Below, in pieces: positions 1 to 5,248 of a stretch of 5,248 nt of DNA. The stretch comes from Parachlamydiales bacterium (GTDB lineage: Bacteria > Chlamydiota > Chlamydiia > Chlamydiales > Simkaniaceae), in the NCBI GenBank assembly GCA_030641465.1, contig DAOWHK010000213.1:1-5248 (forward strand). The letters run 5' to 3'. The translations under genes and the position numbers were made by a program. Each line of letters opens with the position of its first letter. Position 1 is the first letter of the stretch. The notes beneath the pieces are model-generated. The model saw only the letters and a list, made by a program, of their open reading frames with translations, was not told where the DNA came from and ran no database searches.

Positions 1-10
1 AGGAAGCTCT

Positions 11-67
11 CTTTAGCGAATTTTTTCCTTGAAAATAAAAACCTCTTTCCTATACACCTCAGGCTGA
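11..67 (+). repeat. 57-bp direct repeat, left copy
   Basis: This segment matches 1189-1245 at 56 of 57 positions, with a constant offset of 1178 bp. The only difference is A at 40 against C at 1218. The match begins at CTTTAG and ends at GGCTGA. Sequence on either side of both copies is unrelated. In the right copy the repeat begins with the last two codons of the LRR gene, so this copy may be the end of an earlier LRR paralogue lying mostly outside the window. That origin is an inference, because only about 13 bases of possible coding sequence are visible here. Confidence 0.9.
29..56 (+). promoter_or_regulatory. Promoter-like -35/-10 pair in the left repeat copy
   Basis: TTGAAA (29-34), a 16-bp spacer and TATACA (51-56) form a sigma-70-type pair identical to the one in the right copy. 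If active here it would start RNA near 63 and give the LRR gene a leader of about 270 nt. It may instead be a passive by-product of duplicating a promoter that serves the TPR gene on the right. Confidence 0.2.
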
Positions 68-78
68 AAACCCAAAGG

Positions 79-112
79 TTGAATCGGTTTGTGTATATAT
101 ACAAATTGAATC
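79..112. repeat. Operator-like palindrome flanked by short direct repeats
   Basis: A perfect 12-bp palindrome, TGTATATATACA (92-103), lies between two copies of TTGAATC (79-85 and 106-112). The arrangement could be a protein-binding site upstream of the LRR gene. Its simple TA composition in AT-rich DNA means chance is a serious alternative. Confidence 0.3.
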
Positions 113-221
113 TTTCATTGGATCATTTTCCCTTCAGCCCAAGTGATTTTAGCTCTCATGCAGAGTTCCTATTTTCCAGAATCAACAATACTTAAACAAC
201 TTCTCATTAGAAAATCTAATT

Positions 222-227
222 TATAAT
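222..227 (+). promoter_or_regulatory. Candidate -10 box of the LRR gene
   Basis: A perfect TATAAT stands about 104 bp before the preferred LRR start codon, in very AT-rich DNA. No good TTGACA-like -35 is found 15-19 bp upstream. The call therefore rests on one hexamer in a region where such hexamers arise easily. Confidence 0.3.
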
Positions 228-314
228 TAACTTAAGTAGTACGCATTATTTTAATTTAAAATTTAATTAGTTCAATAAAACTAGCTTTTTTGTTAAACTA
301 AAGATGTTAAAATT

Positions 315-322
315 AAAAAAGG
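315..322 (+). promoter_or_regulatory. Ribosome-binding site that decides the LRR start
   Basis: AAAAAAGG ends 8 nt before ATG 331, which is normal Shine-Dalgarno spacing. The alternative in-frame ATG at 304 has only TAAAG directly abutting it, with no usable spacing. The nine residues it would add (a Lys/Val-rich stretch) are not part of the recognisable F-box-like domain. Position 331 is therefore preferred. Confidence 0.6.
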
Positions 323-330
323 TAGTAATA

Positions 331-1194
331 ATGGCTAACAGCATTTCTTTTGAAGCTCTTCCTTCTGAGGTTCAACAACTTACTTTAAAAATCGCGCTAA
401 ATGGAAATAATCCAGTAAACCCTGTGGGTACATCCCTTGTTTCAAAAAACTTTAATGCTCAAACAAACAAAGTTTTAGAGGGCGAGTTTCGGAGAATTTT
501 TGAAGTCCTAAGCCCGACGGACGCCCATGATGCAGACATTATTAAAAAAATTTATATAAAGCTATTTAAAGACGCTGGCCTGCAATTAATCCCCGTCTCG
601 CTTGAAAGATGCAATGAATTAAAGCTAAACATAATAAAGTTCTTAAGTGTATTGCCTCAAGCTAGGAACCTTTGGGGTATGGACTCTTTTCACCAACGCT
701 CTTTAACTACTCTTAATGAGAACCTTAGGTCTTGGGTAAAAGAAACCCCTGAACTAACGAAGCTAAGTTTTTACAGCAGAAATCTCACACATTTACATCC
801 AGTAATTGGCACGTTGGGAAACTTAACGAAATTAGATCTTAACCACAACCTATTAACAGCTCTTCCCTCTGAAATCAGACATCTCACCAATTTAATAACT
901 TTGACTCTCAGTAATAACAAGTTAATAACATTACCACCTGAAATCGGCAACCTAACAAGTTTAAGACTTTTAAATCTCGAGCATAATCAACTAAATACAC
1001 TTCCACCTGAAATCGGGAACCTAACCAGTTTAAGAACTTTAAATCTCGAGCATAATCAACTAACGACTTTGCCACCTGAAATCAAAGAGCTTCAGAGCTT
1101 AATGCTTTTATGTATCAAGAAAAATTCCTTCGAAGAAATACCAAGAGATCTACATTTATGGATCGTTACGAATCCATCTTTCAGATTACTTTAG
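331..1194 (+). CDS. F-box-like, leucine-rich-repeat protein; candidate host-directed effector
   Basis: This gene encodes 287 residues from ATG 331, or 296 if ATG 304 is used. Residues 7-48 resemble an F-box: F-E-x-L-P-x-E-V near the start, a hydrophobic middle, then S-L-V-S-K-x-F-N at 35-42. Residues 49-140 are an unassigned, probably helical linker. Six LRRs of exactly 23 residues follow, with leading leucines at 142, 165, 188, 211, 234 and 257. The consensus is LxxLxLxxNxLxxLPxEIGNLTS. The first is degenerate, and the last ends in a divergent cap containing IPRDL. There is no signal peptide or membrane segment, so any export would have to be by type III secretion, whose signals cannot be read by eye. 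Families combining F-box-like domains with LRRs are expanded in amoeba-associated chlamydiae and are thought to target host SCF ubiquitin ligases. That role is inferred for this protein. The stop codon lies inside the right copy of the 57-bp repeat. Confidence 0.85.
   Translation: MANSISFEALPSEVQQLTLKIALNGNNPVNPVGTSLVSKNFNAQTNKVLEGEFRRIFEVLSPTDAHDADIIKKIYIKLFKDAGLQLIPVSLERCNELKLNIIKFLSVLPQARNLWGMDSFHQRSLTTLNENLRSWVKETPELTKLSFYSRNLTHLHPVIGTLGNLTKLDLNHNLLTALPSEIRHLTNLITLTLSNNKLITLPPEIGNLTSLRLLNLEHNQLNTLPPEIGNLTSLRTLNLEHNQLTTLPPEIKELQSLMLLCIKKNSFEEIPRDLHLWIVTNPSFRLL
889..1095 (+). repeat. Three consecutive 69-bp LRR-coding units, the last two very similar in DNA
   Basis: The units are 889-957, 958-1026 and 1027-1095, each coding for one 23-residue LRR. 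The first 57 bases of the second and third units agree at 50 positions and share TTTAAATCTCGAGCATAATC. The segments 934-966 and 1003-1035, which span a unit boundary, agree at 31 of 33 positions. Similarity at synonymous sites points to recent internal duplication or conversion, beyond what protein-level constraint would give. Confidence 0.85.
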
Positions 1195-1245
1195 CGAATT
1201 TTTTCCTTGAAAATAAACACCTCTTTCCTATACACCTCAGGCTGA
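1189..1245 (+). repeat. 57-bp direct repeat, right copy
   Basis: This is the partner of 11-67, with 56 of 57 positions identical. It starts in the last two codons of the LRR gene (CTT TAG), covers most of the 76-bp gap before the membrane TPR gene, and contains a promoter-like pair. Together the copies bracket the LRR gene with its upstream region as a unit of 1178 bp. That is the pattern left by tandem duplication or by recombination between paralogous loci. Confidence 0.9.
1207..1234 (+). promoter_or_regulatory. Candidate promoter of the membrane TPR gene
   Basis: TTGAAA (1207-1212), a 16-bp spacer and TATACA (1229-1234) resemble a sigma-70 promoter, with five of six and four of six matches to consensus. 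RNA would start near 1241, leaving a leader of about 30 nt before ATG 1271. The site lies wholly inside the repeat, so the LRR gene and the TPR gene need not share a transcript. No terminator is evident between them, so read-through is also possible. Confidence 0.4.
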
Positions 1246-1270
1246 TTTACCCTCTTTTTTCTGGAAATAT

Positions 1271-2344
1271 ATGCCTACATCTGAGATCAAAAACCCCCAT
1301 CAATACGAATTTCAACACAAAGATTTCCAAAAAACTGTCGATGAGTATTCTCTACTAGCTCTAAAACGCTTTAAAAAACTTGTTCGGACCTATGCCATCT
1401 ATCATGCCTGTTTGCTAACTGCACTACTAGGCGAGCTTCTAGCATTTATTTTTTGTTTACTCCGCATGCCCAAATCCCCTCTTCTTGCAATTTCCCTAGC
1501 GGGTTTTTTACTGACAACTTTTATATATTTAGTCGTTCTATTTTATTTTCAAACAAAAAAACCAGAGCAATTCCTTCAACTACGAACATGGTTTATTCTT
1601 CTTTGCCGGAAAGCTCTACCAAAAGCGATGGATGAAACAGAATATCATCTATCTCTTGCAAACGCCGCTTATCGTTTAGCATCTTGCTTAAGCAAACAGG
1701 AAAATTATTCATACAATATATTTCCCTCTATTTCTTCCATAAGTCTACTCGTGAAAAAAATAAGTTTTATCATTCACTGGAAAGATCTACATAAGATGAA
1801 AGAAATTTTGCTTCTTGTTTCCATAAATGAACATATTGAACTCATCAAAAGAAAGCCAACGGACCTCGAAGTACACGCCTCTCTTGCAAATGCCTATATT
1901 GCCCTATCCAAGCTCTATCGAGACCCTAAAAAAAACGATCTTTTTGAAACGCTCGATTGGGAGCAAAAAGAGTCGCAAACAAAAGACATGCAAGAGAAGT
2001 TCCAAACAGCTACGGAAAAAGCAATCCAAGAATTTCTCATTCTCAATCATTATGTTCCAAACGACCCTTGGGTGCATGCTCAGCTCGGTCTTTGCTATCA
2101 CGATCTAGAAGAGTATGAAATGGAGATCAAGCAATATGAATCCATCTTAGAGCTATGTCCAGATGATCGTGAAATCATGTACCGCCTAGGAGTATTATAT
2201 TTTAAACTTGGCCAAAATGCGAAAGGACTTCGCATCTACGAAGCTCTAATACTTCTCAATTCGAGTAAGGCCCTAGATTTGATCGATCACTATGACGCGC
2301 ACTTTAGGCAGCAAATGCGTCTTGATGAGCTTTCCATTTTTTAA
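1271..2344 (+). CDS. Membrane-anchored tetratricopeptide-repeat protein
   Basis: This gene encodes 357 residues. A basic N-terminal stretch (KRFKKLVR at 32-39) precedes two hydrophobic segments at about 43-64 and 71-93, joined by the short turn RMPKSP. That makes a membrane hairpin, and by the positive-inside rule both ends should face the cytoplasm. The rest is soluble and helical. TPR-like helices appear at about 125-140 and 198-216. Two clear 34-residue TPRs follow at 266-299 (with LGLCYHDLEEYEMEI) and 300-333 (with LGVLYFKLGQNAKGL). TPRs bind partner proteins; no catalytic motif is seen. The start is the first in-frame ATG after the repeat, with a weak GGA (1263-1265) 5 nt upstream. The long TPR gene follows in the same direction after 102 bp, so the two may work together, perhaps as a cytoplasmic-side scaffold for an envelope process. 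I do not recognise a named family. Confidence 0.85.
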   Translation: MPTSEIKNPHQYEFQHKDFQKTVDEYSLLALKRFKKLVRTYAIYHACLLTALLGELLAFIFCLLRMPKSPLLAISLAGFLLTTFIYLVVLFYFQTKKPEQFLQLRTWFILLCRKALPKAMDETEYHLSLANAAYRLASCLSKQENYSYNIFPSISSISLLVKKISFIIHWKDLHKMKEILLLVSINEHIELIKRKPTDLEVHASLANAYIALSKLYRDPKKNDLFETLDWEQKESQTKDMQEKFQTATEKAIQEFLILNHYVPNDPWVHAQLGLCYHDLEEYEMEIKQYESILELCPDDREIMYRLGVLYFKLGQNAKGLRIYEALILLNSSKALDLIDHYDAHFRQQMRLDELSIF

Positions 2345-2365
2345 CTTGTAAAAATAGTCAAGTAT

Positions 2366-2392
2366 TTGATTTATTAAAGGAAGTTTTATAAG
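2366..2392 (+). promoter_or_regulatory. Weak candidate promoter of the long TPR gene
   Basis: TTGATT (2366-2371) and TATAAG (2387-2392) are separated by 15 bp, shorter than the usual 16-18. The start of transcription would fall in the hairpin that follows. The evidence is thin, and co-transcription with the preceding TPR gene is an equally good reading. Confidence 0.2.
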
Positions 2393-2417
2393 CCAAACAA
2401 AAAATAAGGTTTGGTTT
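2390..2417. terminator. Hairpin between the two TPR genes, possible terminator
   Basis: CCAAAC (2393-2398) pairs with GTTTGG (2409-2414) around a 10-nt A-rich loop. The stem extends outward by one G-U pair and two A-U pairs to 2390 and 2417. It starts 45 nt after the stop codon of the membrane TPR gene. The following TTTCCTCATTTG is only moderately T-rich, so termination would be weak. It could instead be an attenuator or an RNA-stability element in a shared transcript. Confidence 0.4.
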
Positions 2418-2435
2418 CCTCATTTGCAATATCAC

Positions 2436-2439
2436 GGAG
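2436..2439 (+). promoter_or_regulatory. Ribosome-binding site of the long TPR gene
   Basis: GGAG stands 7 nt before ATG 2447 and is the best Shine-Dalgarno sequence in the window. It fixes the start. The internal ATG at codon 17 (2495), which would give a shorter signal peptide, has no such site in front of it. Confidence 0.7.
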
Positions 2440-2446
2440 TGCAATA

Positions 2447-5248
2447 ATGCGTCATATCAACTCTAAATTCCAAAATGTCTTTTCGCAAATACCAATGCGT
2501 AGCGGACTCTTTCTTCTAGCTTTTCAAACGAGTGTCTATTCAGAAAATACTCTGAATGACAGGGCGCTAGAAATTACTCAGCAAGAAGAGGTAAGTGAAG
2601 AACTCCTCACACTTGCAGCGCCAATTGAAGAATCATTTACGCTCACGCCAATGAATGATGAGGAAGCATTTTTTGTAAGAAGAATTACAGAATTTTGGAA
2701 AGATGGAGACTTCTCTCTTGTACAGTCTCAAATTCAAGAGTTTTTTGAAAAATATCCAACAAGCGCTCTGCATGATTATTTCCAAGGAATTTTAGGCGAT
2801 TTGCACCTCCAATATAACTCCTTTGATAAAGCTCTTGCAGCATACGAAAAAGTCTATGACCCTGAAGTGCTTGATCAAATCATTCTAAATAAACTGCAGT
2901 GCTATTATGAATTAAGTGAGTATGAAAAGCTCTCCGAAGAAGGCTTTCTTTATCTTTCAAGCACATCGGATGAAATCCTTAGTCGTCAAGATGAACTTTA
3001 TTTTCTTCTAGGGGAAGCTCTCTTTAGACAAGCCTCTACAGTCGAGGAGATCTCCTTAAAAAAAGAATTAGCTTCTCAAGCAAAATCCTTTTACGAAAAA
3101 CTAGAAGCCACGCCCTATGAAACACTTTCGCTATTCGCTCTTGCAGAAGTCTATTCCCTATTAAATGAGCACACTAAAGCAACTGATTATTTCCTTCGCC
3201 TTTCCAAACAATTTCCAGACATGAGTGAAGATTTTTTATTCCAAGCGGCAAGTCATCAATCTTTTATCGATAATAAGCGCTCTATAGAGCTATTCAACCA
3301 AGTCCTCAGCCTTAACGGCGACAAATCCCCTGATGCCTCCTTTAATTTAGTCGTACTTCTCTTTCAAAACGAATCCTATAAAGAAATTGTGGCAAATCAC
3401 AAAAAACTGAGCATGAACCTTTCCAAAGAAGTTCTCCCAAATTATTATTTTATCTTAGGTAAAAGTTATTTTTCCCTAGAAGAGAATAAAGATTCAGCAG
3501 TAGAGCTGCAAAAGTATATTGACGAGCAGATAACTCCTACGCCGCAATTAAAACATGCTCTTTTACTCCAAATGTCAAATGCTGACATCATCTCAGATAT
3601 AGAGCTCTATAGCGCTTCGTATAATCAATTTGAAGATCTTTTCCCTGAAGATAACGAACTTCCAAAAGCACAATTTTTACACGCTATGCTAGATAAAAAA
3701 CTTGGAAATGCGAATGAAGCTTTTGAAAAACTCCGTTGCCTCCACAAAAATTTTCCCGCTTTTGCAACGGATGAGAAGGTGAATTTTGAGTATTGCCACC
3801 TAGCCCATGAATGCGAAAAATGGGAGCTTAGCTATATACTCTTCGACACATTCTTAAGCCAATATCCAGAGAGCATCAACAAAAGTTCCGCCGAAAAATA
3901 CTTTTTTTCTGCAGCACTAAACCTCCTTAAATCCTCTGAAGATTTAGAAAACCCTATCTACTCAAAGCCTGAGTTTTACCGCGATCTACAATCAGCGCTC
4001 GCTCTAGAAACGATATTTACTCAAAACGAGCTGCATGAATACACTCTTCTTGCTGCAAAAATTGCTTACGAACTCACAGAACTCTCAGATACTCGGTACT
4101 ATCTTGATGAATACCTTGCAAAAGAGCACCTATCAAATGATCCGGGAGCCCTAGCTGAAGCTAATTATTTAAGAGCTCTTTCCACAGAAAAAGATCCAAA
4201 TACTCTTCAGAACTACTGCACCTACTTAGAAAAAGCGCAAAAGTTAAATAAAGAGCGTTTTCAAACTCCTGGGATTCACTTGCAACTCTATAATGCCTAT
4301 ATTTCCCTCGCAGGACTTGTTGATACAGACGGCAATCTCCCCTCTTTTTCAACGGAACAAAAAGAGATGTTCGTAGAGAATGCTGCAGAGCATTTATATG
4401 CCGCCTCTCAAGATCAGGATTTTATTTTAAGACCGGAAAATAACCTTTGGCTTGCAAACCATTTTTATAATAAAACAAAAAATCCTGATTCAAGAGGAAA
4501 CGTAGAAGAGCTTCAAAGAAAATCGGTAAAATTATTTGCTAACGCTTTGACCTTTAGTAATGGAGCCGATCTCGTGCTTATCGACAAGGAAAACTTATCC
4601 TATGAAGGAGAGGTACTAAAACTTGCAACACTTCTTGGAGTGCAAGGAAATCACAGAGAAAAATTAGCACTACTAGAAGAACTTATTGAGCAGCAAGGAG
4701 CAAGTCCTGACTATGCTTGGAAGTTTCATAAACAAGCCTTATTTGAACTTGCAAATTCCTACTGCTATCTTGGAAATAAAGAAAAAGCCCTAGACACCTA
4801 CACTTTTTTAAGTCATTCGTCATCAAATATCCCTACAACACTCGAAAGCTTTGCCTCCTACCATAGTGCAAAACTCCGCTACATGTTGCTAGATGAGAGC
4901 CTTAAAACAGAAAATAACGAACTTGTAAGCTCAATCCTAAGTAATTATAAAGAACTGCAAATTCGCAAAAATATCCAAGCAGATCCAATTCACCTAGAAT
5001 CAGCGCTCGAATATGCAACAGTTCGCTCAGAAATCTGCGACTTAGCTAAAAAAAATGATCGCTACCTATTCTTTTTAGGACGGATCAAAGAAGACTATAC
5101 AAATGAGCAGGATCCGCATACAGAGCAATATCTAAGTAGTTTGCAAACATCCAAAGGCTCACAAAAAACTTATGACTCCTACATGCTCTATATCGAAGCA
5201 GAGATGCTAAGAATAAATGCCAAGCAGATGAAAAAAAATAAAAAAATG
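2447..5248 (+). CDS. Long exported TPR-type repeat protein, partial (3' end outside the window)
   Basis: The frame stays open for 934 codons from ATG 2447 to the window edge with no stop, so the protein is longer than 934 residues. The N-terminus looks like a signal peptide: basic and polar residues 1-19, a short hydrophobic core GLFLLAF (20-26), and a plausible cleavage after VYS (30-32). The hydrophobic core is short, so export is likely but not certain. The rest is almost wholly helical with scattered, divergent TPR-like units at about 108-141 (with FDKALAAYEKVY), 227-258, 330-360, 404-436 and 762-792 (with LANSYCYLGNKEKALDTY). Long exported TPR proteins usually act as binding scaffolds in the periplasm or at the outer membrane. 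No enzymatic motif or lipobox is seen. Its size far exceeds BamD or CpoB/YbgF, so those names do not fit. The visible C-terminal end is lysine-rich and lies in A-tracts (5231-5238 and 5240-5246). I do not recognise a named family. Confidence 0.85.
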   Translation, partial: MRHINSKFQNVFSQIPMRSGLFLLAFQTSVYSENTLNDRALEITQQEEVSEELLTLAAPIEESFTLTPMNDEEAFFVRRITEFWKDGDFSLVQSQIQEFFEKYPTSALHDYFQGILGDLHLQYNSFDKALAAYEKVYDPEVLDQIILNKLQCYYELSEYEKLSEEGFLYLSSTSDEILSRQDELYFLLGEALFRQASTVEEISLKKELASQAKSFYEKLEATPYETLSLFALAEVYSLLNEHTKATDYFLRLSKQFPDMSEDFLFQAASHQSFIDNKRSIELFNQVLSLNGDKSPDASFNLVVLLFQNESYKEIVANHKKLSMNLSKEVLPNYYFILGKSYFSLEENKDSAVELQKYIDEQITPTPQLKHALLLQMSNADIISDIELYSASYNQFEDLFPEDNELPKAQFLHAMLDKKLGNANEAFEKLRCLHKNFPAFATDEKVNFEYCHLAHECEKWELSYILFDTFLSQYPESINKSSAEKYFFSAALNLLKSSEDLENPIYSKPEFYRDLQSALALETIFTQNELHEYTLLAAKIAYELTELSDTRYYLDEYLAKEHLSNDPGALAEANYLRALSTEKDPNTLQNYCTYLEKAQKLNKERFQTPGIHLQLYNAYISLAGLVDTDGNLPSFSTEQKEMFVENAAEHLYAASQDQDFILRPENNLWLANHFYNKTKNPDSRGNVEELQRKSVKLFANALTFSNGADLVLIDKENLSYEGEVLKLATLLGVQGNHREKLALLEELIEQQGASPDYAWKFHKQALFELANSYCYLGNKEKALDTYTFLSHSSSNIPTTLESFASYHSAKLRYMLLDESLKTENNELVSSILSNYKELQIRKNIQADPIHLESALEYATVRSEICDLAKKNDRYLFFLGRIKEDYTNEQDPHTEQYLSSLQTSKGSQKTYDSYMLYIEAEMLRINAKQMKKNKKM

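Larger units (their letters stand above)
1..303. other. Intergenic region upstream of the LRR gene, possibly with the tail of an upstream gene
   Basis: No gene can be confidently called in this stretch of about 300 bases. It holds the left copy of a 57-bp direct repeat (11-67), a TA-rich palindrome (92-103) and a very AT-rich segment from about 200 to 303 that probably carries the LRR gene's promoter. A weak 5-bp hairpin (TAGTT at 268-272 with AACTA at 279-283) is followed by six T's (286-291). It resembles a poor intrinsic terminator but has only one G-C pair. Two reading frames enter from the left edge. One ends at TAG 14-16, matching in position the stop codon of the LRR gene in the right repeat copy. 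The other stays open to TAA 193-195 but resembles nothing known. Neither is long enough to call. Confidence 0.6.

Noticed and set aside
2..16. 15-base exact match between 2-16 and 3013-3027
   Set aside because: The match GGAAGCTCTCTTTAG ends at mismatches on both sides (base 1 against 3012, base 17 against 3028). In the TPR gene it codes for a common Glu-Ala-Leu-Phe TPR helix, so chance or codon bias is the simplest explanation.
304..330. ATG 304 as the LRR start
   Set aside because: It lacks a properly spaced ribosome-binding site, while ATG 331 has AAAAAAGG at 8 nt. It adds only nine residues outside the F-box-like domain.
889..1095. CRISPR-like or noncoding tandem array
   Set aside because: The 69-bp period equals 23 codons and reads as perfect LRR units in the gene's frame, so the repetition is explained by protein structure.
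11..1245. Insertion sequence or transposon carrying the LRR gene
   Set aside because: The 57-bp copies are direct, not inverted. There is no transposase or integrase frame, and no short target-site duplication was found outside the copies.
1110..1358. 82-residue open frame on the + strand overlapping the LRR end and the TPR start
   Set aside because: It lies across two better-supported genes in other frames, has no ribosome-binding site and no recognisable domain. Its interest is only that it reads through the 57-bp repeat.
1453..1635. 60-residue open frame on the + strand inside the membrane TPR gene
   Set aside because: It is fully contained in a convincing gene in another frame and shows no protein features of its own.
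1904..2101. 65-residue open frame on the - strand
   Set aside because: It is antisense to the TPR coding sequence, with no promoter or ribosome-binding site seen.
1827..2108. 93-residue open frame on the + strand inside the membrane TPR gene
   Set aside because: Its serine/lysine-rich composition is what the shifted TPR coding sequence gives; there is no ribosome-binding site or domain.
4161..4352. 63-residue open frame on the - strand
   Set aside because: It is antisense to the long TPR gene, whose frame is continuous with strong TPR character.

Overview
The window is AT-rich and carries three genes, all on the + strand: a leucine-rich-repeat (LRR) protein with an F-box-like N-terminus (331-1194), a small membrane-anchored tetratricopeptide-repeat (TPR) protein (1271-2344), and a very long exported TPR-type protein that runs off the right edge (2447-5248, no stop seen). 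The F-box-like plus 23-residue LPPEIGNLTSL-type LRR architecture, the low GC and the TPR-rich neighbourhood suggest an amoeba-associated chlamydia (Parachlamydiales, of the Protochlamydia/Parachlamydia/Neochlamydia kind). That placement comes from protein style and is not proven by any marker gene here.

Layout. Positions 1-303 are intergenic sequence plus, probably, the tail of something upstream. They hold the first copy of a 57-bp direct repeat (11-67), a 12-bp palindrome inside a pair of 7-bp direct repeats (79-112), and a perfect TATAAT box (222-227). The LRR gene follows, with its best start at 331 behind AAAAAAGG. Its last two codons lie in the second copy of the 57-bp repeat (1189-1245, 56/57 identical), so the two copies bracket the LRR gene. 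Each copy contains a promoter-like TTGAAA-16-TATACA pair. In the right copy this pair sits about 30 nt upstream of the start codon of the membrane TPR gene. After that gene, a 102-bp gap holds a hairpin (2390-2417) and a clear GGAG ribosome-binding site for the long TPR gene.

How the parts may fit together. The LRR protein looks like a candidate host-directed effector: F-box-like proteins can engage host SKP1/cullin ubiquitin ligases, with the LRRs choosing the target. The two TPR proteins look like a chromosomal pair, one held at the inner membrane with cytoplasmic TPRs and the other apparently exported to the envelope. No enzyme is recognisable in either. The direct repeats suggest that the LRR gene arrived or expanded by segmental duplication beside the TPR pair (unit length 1178 bp). 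This duplication junction is the most unusual structural feature of the window.
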